Source: Thermoplasmata archaeon (GTDB lineage Archaea; Thermoplasmatota; Thermoplasmata; Lutacidiplasmatales; UBA184). From it: a stretch of DNA of 11,187 nucleotides. Below the pieces are notes generated by a model that was not told the DNA's origin, did no database searches, and was given only the letters and a program-made list of their open reading frames with translations. The stretch's first letter is position 1, and the number at the start of each line of letters is the position of its first letter. Of this stretch, positions 6,235-11,187 are shown piece after piece. The position numbers and the translations under genes are program-made. Location of the stretch: NCBI GenBank assembly GCA_021828085.1, contig JAKATE010000056.1:1-11187 (forward strand), in the 5' to 3' direction.

Positions 6235-7607
6235 AGGATGAGCAGGAGCACGGTGAAGGAGATGAGCACGCTGAGGCCCCCTACCAGGGCGTCCACCCGG
6301 GGCTGGGGGAGCGCTGGCTGGGCCCTCTTGATCGCCCCGCCGACGATGTCGCGGAAGAGGAAGCTCCCGTCGAGGGGGACCGCGGGGAGTGCGTTGAAGA
6401 TCCCGAGCAGGAAGTTGATCCAGACCAGCCAGTACAGCGCGTTCACGAGGACGAACGTCCCGCCCGCCCCGAGCGGGCCGCTCACCGTGTAGAACTGCCC
6501 CACCGTCCCGCCCAGCGGGAGCATCTGCGTCCCGGGAAGGGCGAGGAAGAGCAGGCTTCCCGTGAGCGGGGAGGGGAAGTTGCCGCGGAAGCTCAGTCCT
6601 CCCAGGTCCGCGTGGAACGGGTCCACGAGGATCCCGGTGAGCACCTGGGGAGCGAGCGGGTACTCCTGGATCCCCAGGAAGGCGAGTCGTTGGGCGGTGC
6701 GGTTGCCCCGCTCGCTCGGGAGGTAGGCGGAGGCGGCCCCGAGCGTCACCGAGGTCTCGACCGTCCCCCCCTGCGCCTGGCTGTAGAAGCTCAGCGGGAC
6801 CGTCTCGCCCGGCCGCGCCTGGGAGAGGACCTGGCCCAGGACCGTGGCGTCCGGGGTGAGCGTCCCGTTGAGGCCGGTGACGATGTCCCCCGGGGCGAGG
6901 GTGGCGTTCGAGGCCCCGGAGCCGGAGAAGACGGCGGCGACCCCGACCCCCGCGGCCTTGGGCTGGACCGAGACCCCCACCACCGCCGAGAGCGCGAGGA
7001 AGAAGATCACCGCGAGGGCGAAGTTGGCCATCACCCCGGCGGCCGCCACGCGGTCACGCCGACGGCGCGTGGCGGCGTTCATGTCCTCCTCGTCCTGCTC
7101 GACGAAGGCCCCCAGGGGGACGACGAGGAAGAGGACGCCCAGGCTCTTCACCCGGATGCCGTTGGCCCGGGCGAGCACCCCGTGGCAGAGCTCGTGGAGG
7201 ACGACGCCGACGACCAGGGCGAGGAGGCCGTAGCCCAGCGGGAGCAGCGGGTTGAGCCCGGGGATGCTGAGCGCCGTGGAGAGCGAAGGCGCCTCGGAGG
7301 CGGGGAGGCGCGAGGCGGCGATCGCCCCGTAGACCAGGAGGGCGAACATGGCGACCATCCCGGCGAAGGCGAGGACGATCCCCACGTCGCCGAAGACGTT
7401 CCAGGCCCGGCGGAAGCGCGCCACGCGCTCGATGGCCTTGCGGCCCCGGAGGGTCTTCACCATCAGGAGCGGGCCGAGCAGGCTCAGCGGCTTGTCGGCC
7501 CCGACGCGCCCCGACTTCCAGAGGGCGTAGACGATGAGCCCATAGGCCAGCAGGAGGGCCACCAGCCAGAAGTAACCGTTCGTCCAGAAGGGCAAGGGCC
7601 TACCCAC
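6207..7607 (-). CDS. M50 (site-2-protease-type) membrane metalloprotease with PDZ domain
   Basis: A 466-residue multi-pass zinc protease predicted to cut membrane-embedded substrates. Zinc site HELCH at 138-142 within a hydrophobic helix, and the partner motif NALPAVPLDG at 405-414 with zinc-ligand D413, are both intact. Hydrophobic helices lie at about 10-30, 74-97, 121-147, 153-168, 190-214, 384-412 and 440-461. A PDZ-like domain (about 215-290, including LAPGDIVTGLNGT) is inserted between the two catalytic motifs, as in RseP/SpoIVFB relatives. Residues 170-187 are a charged loop after the third helix. Start is GTG at 7607; the nearby upstream ATG (7634) is out of frame and there is no strong Shine-Dalgarno. 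It lies 57 bases after rtcB and overlaps priL by 28 bases. The substrate is unknown; the family includes regulated-proteolysis and signal-peptide-remnant proteases. Confidence 0.92.
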   Translation of the reverse strand: MGRPLPFWTNGYFWLVALLLAYGLIVYALWKSGRVGADKPLSLLGPLLMVKTLRGRKAIERVARFRRAWNVFGDVGIVLAFAGMVAMFALLVYGAIAASRLPASEAPSLSTALSIPGLNPLLPLGYGLLALVVGVVLHELCHGVLARANGIRVKSLGVLFLVVPLGAFVEQDEEDMNAATRRRRDRVAAAGVMANFALAVIFFLALSAVVGVSVQPKAAGVGVAAVFSGSGASNATLAPGDIVTGLNGTLTPDATVLGQVLSQARPGETVPLSFYSQAQGGTVETSVTLGAASAYLPSERGNRTAQRLAFLGIQEYPLAPQVLTGILVDPFHADLGGLSFRGNFPSPLTGSLLFLALPGTQMLPLGGTVGQFYTVSGPLGAGGTFVLVNALYWLVWINFLLGIFNALPAVPLDGSFLFRDIVGGAIKRAQPALPQPRVDALVGGLSVLISFTVLLLILWEFVGPFL

Positions 7608-7664
7608 CGAGCGGCCGACAAAGAGCGGACCGGGACATGAAGATGCGCCGGTACCGTAGCTCGA

Positions 7665-9128
7665 TCAGCCCTTGATCACGGCCAGGGGGCCGAGCCGGGC
7701 CACGGGCCGGGCGAGCCCGGCCCCCGCGGTCCCGCGGACGACCTCCTCCACGTCCTTGTACGCCCCCGGGGCCTCCTCGGTGACCCCCTCCCGGCTGGAG
7801 GACTCCACGAGGACCCCCTTCTGGGCGAGGGCCTGGGTGACCTCCCCGTAGCGGAAGCGGTGCGCGGCGGCGGTCCGGCTGAGGACGCGTCCGGCCCCGT
7901 GACAGGCGGAGCCGAAGGAACGCTCGAGGCTCCCGGGTGCCCCCACGAGGACGTAGCTCGCGGTCCCCATGTCCCCGGGGATGAGGACCGGCTGTCCGAC
8001 GTCCCGGTACGGCAGGGGGATCTCGCTCCGACCGGCCGGGAAGGCGCGTGTGGCCCCCTTGCGGTGGACGAGCACCTTCGACCGGCCCCCGTCGGGGAGC
8101 TGGTGCTCCTCGACCTTGGCCATGTTGTGCGAGAGGTCGTAGAGCAGCTCGAGGCCCATCTCCTCGGCGCTCCGACCCAGGACCCTTTCGAACGCGCCGC
8201 GCACCGCGTGCGTGATGATCTGGCGGTTCGCCCAGGCGAAGTTCGCCGAGGCGGCCATGGCCTCGAGGTACTCGTGCGTCGGGGCCGAGTCCGCCGGAGC
8301 GCACGAGAGCTGCCGGTCGACGAGGCGCACCCCCTCCCGTGCCAGCCGCTCGTCCATGGCGCGGATGTGGTCGGTGGCGACCTGGTGCCCGAGGCCCCGG
8401 GAACCGGTGTGGAGCATGACGACGACCTGACCTTCCTCGAGGCCGAAGGCCTTCGCCTCCGACGCATCGAGGACGGAGCGAACCTCCTGGACCTCGAGGA
8501 AGTGGTTGCCGCTCCCGAGCGTCCCGAGCTGACGAGCGCCGCGCTCGTGGGCCCGCTCGCTCACCCGCTGGGCCACGGCCCCGGGGAGCCGACCCCCCTC
8601 CTCCTGGAGCTCCAGGTCCCTCTCCCAGCCGTACCCTTCCCGGACGGCCCAGGCGGCGCCCCCCTCCAGGGCCGGATCGAGGGCGGCCCCCTCGAGCCGG
8701 ATCCCCCCCTTGCTCCCGACGCCGCTCGGGACCCCCTCGAAGAGGGCGCGCGCGAGCTCCTTGAGCCGCGGACGGACCTCCTCCGCCCGGAGCCTCGAGC
8801 GGATCAGACGGACGCCGCAGTTGATGTCGTAGCCGATCCCCCCGGGGGAGACGACCCCCTCCGTGAGATCGAACGCCGCCACCCCCCCCACCGGGAAGCC
8901 GTAGCCGAAATGGATGTCCGGCATGGCGTAGGAGGCCCCCAGGATCCCGGGGAGCGTCGCCACGTTCGCGAGCTGGACCAGGCAGCCGTCGTTGCGCGAA
9001 GCCTCCACCAGCTTCGGTGTCGAGAAGAGCATGCCGTCGACGTGCATCCCGGGCACCGCGCCGCGAGCGACGCGGTAGCGCCACTCGTCGAGGGCCTCCA
9101 CCGGGACCGGGGTCGAGGGTTGCGGCAT
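7665..9128 (-). CDS. rtcB: tRNA-splicing RNA ligase RtcB
   Basis: A 487-residue GTP- and Mn2+-dependent RNA ligase joining 2',3'-cyclic phosphate (or 3'-phosphate) and 5'-OH ends; in archaea it seals tRNA exons after intron removal. All expected metal and nucleotide ligands are present: D101 and C104 in GYDINCGVR, H209 in GSGNHF, H240 in MLHTGSRG, H334 in YDLSHNM, and H410 in SACHGAGR, the histidine that becomes guanylylated. These sit within about six residues of the Pyrococcus horikoshii positions, so length and spacing are normal. The protein is continuous through the sites where many archaeal RtcBs carry an intein. ATG at 9128 follows the carrier-protein gene by 26 bases, which are filled by inverted repeats. 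Archease, its usual activator, is not in this window. Confidence 0.96.
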   Translation of the reverse strand: MPQPSTPVPVEALDEWRYRVARGAVPGMHVDGMLFSTPKLVEASRNDGCLVQLANVATLPGILGASYAMPDIHFGYGFPVGGVAAFDLTEGVVSPGGIGYDINCGVRLIRSRLRAEEVRPRLKELARALFEGVPSGVGSKGGIRLEGAALDPALEGGAAWAVREGYGWERDLELQEEGGRLPGAVAQRVSERAHERGARQLGTLGSGNHFLEVQEVRSVLDASEAKAFGLEEGQVVVMLHTGSRGLGHQVATDHIRAMDERLAREGVRLVDRQLSCAPADSAPTHEYLEAMAASANFAWANRQIITHAVRGAFERVLGRSAEEMGLELLYDLSHNMAKVEEHQLPDGGRSKVLVHRKGATRAFPAGRSEIPLPYRDVGQPVLIPGDMGTASYVLVGAPGSLERSFGSACHGAGRVLSRTAAAHRFRYGEVTQALAQKGVLVESSSREGVTEEAPGAYKDVEEVVRGTAGAGLARPVARLGPLAVIKG

Positions 9129-9153
9129 GGGACCGAGGGGACTCCCGGTCCCC
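9129..9153 (-). promoter_or_regulatory. Two mutually exclusive hairpins in the rtcB leader
   Basis: The 26-base gap between the carrier-protein stop and the rtcB ATG is almost wholly inverted repeat. Stem A pairs GGGACCG (9129-9135) with CGGTCCC (9146-9152) and ends directly against the ATG. Stem B pairs GGGGAC (9137-9142) with GTCCCC (9148-9153) around five bases. They share bases, so only one can form. The Shine-Dalgarno-like GGGAG on the minus strand lies in the loop region of both. A translational switch is inference; GC-rich DNA makes short stems common. Confidence 0.45.
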
Positions 9154-9154
9154 C

Positions 9155-9748
9155 TTAAGATGGATGCTCAGGCGGGGGGGTTCCTTCGCCCGGGTCCGGC
9201 TCGAGGGTGAGCAGGACGTCCCGCGCCTTCACCGATTGCCCGGGCCTCACGGAGAGCCCGCGGACCTTCCCGGCCCTCGGGCTCGCGATCTCGTTGCGCA
9301 TCTTCATCGCCTCCAGGACCAGGAGCACCTGGCCGGCCCTCACGCGCGCCCCCTCCTCCACGAGCACCTCGAGGACCTTTCCCGGCATCGGGGGGAGGAC
9401 CGGCAGGCCCTCCTCGCCCGGCGGGATCCGACCCGGGGCGGGGGGGGCGGGAGCTGGGGCCGCCGGTGGGGAAGAAGGGAGGGGGCCCGCCCCCGAGACC
9501 GTTTCGCGCGAGAGCAGTCGGACGGCGTGGACCTCGCGGTTCACGACCAGCGAGCGGGCCTCCGCTCCCCCCTCCCCGAGGGACCCGACAAGCTCGTACG
9601 CCTCCCCAGCGATCTCGAGCCGGGTCCGGTCCCCCTTGCGCTCCTCGAGGGTGAAGGGGAGCGACTTCCCGTCCAGCTGGACGGTCCCGGCGGCAGGGTC
9701 GACCTCGAGGTCGTGCTCCCTACCGTCGACGACGAGCCGTATACGCAT
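9155..9748 (-). CDS. Biotin carboxyl carrier protein (BCCP)
   Basis: A 197-residue carrier subunit of a biotin-dependent carboxylase or decarboxylase. The C-terminal biotinyl domain (about 115-184) contains LEAMKM (145-150) with K149 as the biotinylated lysine, preceded by MPGKVLEVLV (121-130) and followed by the mirror-image half NEIASPRAGKV (152-162). An Ala/Pro linker (about 88-112) gives the flexible arm. Residues 1-80 form a beta-rich domain (RIRLVVDGREHDLEV and following), as seen ahead of biotinyl domains in propionyl-CoA/pyruvate carboxylase-type carriers. ATG at 9748 has GGTGG four bases upstream. It overlaps the end of the carboxyltransferase gene by 29 bases, so the two are translationally linked and probably form one enzyme. 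BirA must biotinylate it; no birA is visible here. Confidence 0.92.
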   Translation of the reverse strand: MRIRLVVDGREHDLEVDPAAGTVQLDGKSLPFTLEERKGDRTRLEIAGEAYELVGSLGEGGAEARSLVVNREVHAVRLLSRETVSGAGPLPSSPPAAPAPAPPAPGRIPPGEEGLPVLPPMPGKVLEVLVEEGARVRAGQVLLVLEAMKMRNEIASPRAGKVRGLSVRPGQSVKARDVLLTLEPDPGEGTPPPEHPS

Positions 9749-11187
9749 CCTGCCACCGATGGGCGCCTGTTCGTCTCATACGTCCCGCGAGGACCCACTC
9801 CGGTCCCGGCCCCCCGACCGGCACCGCGGGGGCCTCGGGGGGGCTCGCCGGGGAGACCGGGGGCCGCTCCAGGGCGGCGAGGATCCCCACGGCCGCCGCA
9901 TCGAGCAGCGCCGGGGTGTACCCCTTCGAGCGCCAGGAGAGGAACTCCTTGAAGACCTCCGGGAAGAGGGCGAAGGCGAGCACCTCCTCCTCGGGGGCCC
10001 CGGGGAGGAGCTGGTGGAGCTCCGCGGTCACCTTCGCCATCTCGGGCGGGAGGAGGTCCGCCGGTCGTCCCGTGATGGGCTCCGCGCCGTGGAGCACCTG
10101 CCGCCGGAGCTCCTCGGAGACCTTTCCCGGCGGGCGGCCGTAGAGCCCCCGGACGTAGTCGGCCACCTCCCGCGTCACCTGCGCGTAGCGCTTCCCCAGG
10201 AGGACGTTCACCACGGCCTGGGCCCCGACGATCTGGCTGGTCGGCGTGACGAGCGGAGGGTAGCCCAGGTCCTCCCGGACCCGGGGGATCTCCTGGAGGA
10301 CCTCGGGGAGGCGGGAAAGCGATCCCTGCTCCCGCAGCTGGGAGAAGAGGTTCGAGAGCATCCCCCCGGGGACCTGGTGGAGGAGGACCTGGGGGTCGAC
10401 CTGCAGGCTCCTCAGCTCGAGCATCGGCCGGTAGTGGTCAAGGACCCCCCGGAAGTAGTCGGCCAGCTCCGCCAGCGGCTCGAGGGAGAGCGAGGAGGCC
10501 CAGGGGGTCCCGTTGAGCCCCCCCACCACGGACTCGGTGGGGGGCTGGGAGGTCCCCCCCCCGAACGGGCTCAGGGCGGTGTCGAGGCTGGTCGCCCCCG
10601 CCCCGGCCGCGGCGAAGACGGTCATCAGCGACATGCCGCTGGAGCTGTGGGTGTGGACGGCGATGGGGAGCCCCACCTCCTGGCGGAGGGCGCTCACGAG
10701 CCGGCCCGCCGCCTGCGGCGGCATGAACCCCCCCATGTCCTTGATGCACAGCTCGTCGCAGCCGAGGGTGGCGAGCCTCTGCCCGAGGGCCACGAAGGAC
10801 TCGAGCGTGTGGACCGGGCTCTCGGTGTAGCAGATGGTCCCTTGCGCCACGGCCCCGGCCCGCTTCACGGCGCGGATGGCCGTCTCCATGTTCCGGGGGT
10901 CGTTGAGGGCGTCGAAGATGCGGAAGATGTCGACCCCTTCGGCGGCGGCGCGGGCGCAGAAGCTCTCCACCACGTCGTCCGGGTAGTGGCGGTACCCGAC
11001 GAGGTTCTGCCCGCGCAGGAGCATCTGCAGGGGGGTCCGCTTCGCCTTGCGCTTGATCGCCCGGAGGCGCTCCCACGGGCTCTCGTGGAGGAAGCGGTAG
11101 GCCACGTCGAAGGTGGCGCCCCCCCAGACCTCCAGCGAGCGGTACCCGACGGCGTCGAGGGACTCGATGGCGGGGAGCATGTGCTCG
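9720..11187 (-). CDS. Carboxyltransferase subunit, PycB/OadA family (5' end outside window)
   Basis: The carboxyltransferase component of pyruvate carboxylase, oxaloacetate decarboxylase or transcarboxylase type, exchanging CO2 between carboxybiotin and pyruvate/oxaloacetate. The frame is open through 11187 and reads Glu-His before the Met at 11180, as family members do, so that Met is internal and about 25-35 N-terminal residues, including the DTTLRDA metal motif, are missing. Numbered from that Met: EVWGGATFD (17-25), MLLRGQNLVGYRHY (53-66), CIKDMGG (145-151) with K147 as the carboxylated lysine, and metal ligands HTH (176-178). The conserved domain ends near ALFPEVFKEFL (404-414). A tail follows to 486, with an Ala-rich helix (423-437), a Pro-rich linker and EWVLAGR (461-467). 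The biotin domain is a separate gene downstream. Substrate cannot be fixed because the biotin carboxylase or membrane OadB subunit is not visible. Confidence 0.92.
   Translation of the reverse strand, partial: EHMLPAIESLDAVGYRSLEVWGGATFDVAYRFLHESPWERLRAIKRKAKRTPLQMLLRGQNLVGYRHYPDDVVESFCARAAAEGVDIFRIFDALNDPRNMETAIRAVKRAGAVAQGTICYTESPVHTLESFVALGQRLATLGCDELCIKDMGGFMPPQAAGRLVSALRQEVGLPIAVHTHSSSGMSLMTVFAAAGAGATSLDTALSPFGGGTSQPPTESVVGGLNGTPWASSLSLEPLAELADYFRGVLDHYRPMLELRSLQVDPQVLLHQVPGGMLSNLFSQLREQGSLSRLPEVLQEIPRVREDLGYPPLVTPTSQIVGAQAVVNVLLGKRYAQVTREVADYVRGLYGRPPGKVSEELRRQVLHGAEPITGRPADLLPPEMAKVTAELHQLLPGAPEEEVLAFALFPEVFKEFLSWRSKGYTPALLDAAAVGILAALERPPVSPASPPEAPAVPVGGPGPEWVLAGRMRRTGAHRWQDAYTARRRR

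Noticed and set aside
7649..7656. Palindrome CGGTACCG in the rtcB-M50 gap as an operator.
   Set aside because: A single 8-base palindrome without a nearby promoter element or a second copy is not significant.
7665..9128. Possible intein in RtcB, common in archaeal homologues.
   Set aside because: All ligand motifs follow at normal spacing and total length is that of an uninterrupted RtcB.
6612..9158. Long frames at 6612-7640 and 7860-9158 (plus) and 7600-9084 (minus).
   Set aside because: They shadow the M50 peptidase and RtcB genes; products are charged, compositionally biased and without recognisable domains.
1..11187. CRISPR arrays, tRNA/rRNA genes, insertion sequences, toxin-antitoxin or defence cassettes.
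   Set aside because: No regularly spaced direct repeats, cloverleaf-like segments, transposase motifs or terminal inverted repeats were seen; every substantial stretch is covered by a recognisable or well-supported gene.

Overview
This window looks like archaeal chromosome, very GC-rich by eye. Archaeal markers are a large primase subunit with four Fe-S cysteines, a Fap7-type adenylate kinase with the archaeal GHLSHLL motif, a CDP-alcohol phosphatidyltransferase of the archaetidyl-phospholipid kind, an intein-free RtcB, a TATA-box promoter and AGGTGA-type ribosome binding sites. The surface protein carries an Ig-like module with a TGLPAGC...CTPTAAG pattern. I associate that pattern with giant surface proteins of Thermoplasmata-related archaea, so a GC-rich member of Thermoplasmatota is my best guess (inference, moderate confidence).

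Layout. 1-3653 (minus): the first 1217 codons of a very large secreted or membrane-anchored surface protein that runs off the left edge. 3654-3788: a divergent promoter region with one obvious TATA element and two leader hairpins. 3789-5125 (plus): a two-gene operon, adenylate kinase then phospholipid synthase, 11 bases apart. 5122-11187 (minus): five tightly packed genes, read right to left: a biotin-dependent carboxyltransferase subunit (5' end outside the window), biotin carboxyl carrier protein, RtcB RNA ligase, a site-2-protease-type membrane peptidase, and PriL. The plus and minus operons converge and share one CTAG as both stop codons.

How the genes work together. The carboxyltransferase and the biotin carrier are two parts of one enzyme (pyruvate carboxylase, oxaloacetate decarboxylase or acyl-CoA carboxylase type); the biotin carboxylase subunit is not in view. 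RtcB (tRNA splicing/RNA repair), the M50 protease and PriL are housekeeping genes that appear to be co-transcribed because of short gaps and overlaps, not because of one pathway. The adenylate kinase (ribosome biogenesis/nucleotide balance) and the lipid headgroup enzyme are also an operon of convenience.

I see no CRISPR array, transposon, tRNA, rRNA or defence cassette, and no clear evidence for a new multi-gene system. The most unusual material is the surface protein (a cysteine-containing ectodomain I cannot assign, plus an array of modules with a strict aromatic-to-tryptophan spacing), the two mutually exclusive hairpins that fill the rtcB leader, and a possible fused accessory-subunit tail on the carboxyltransferase.
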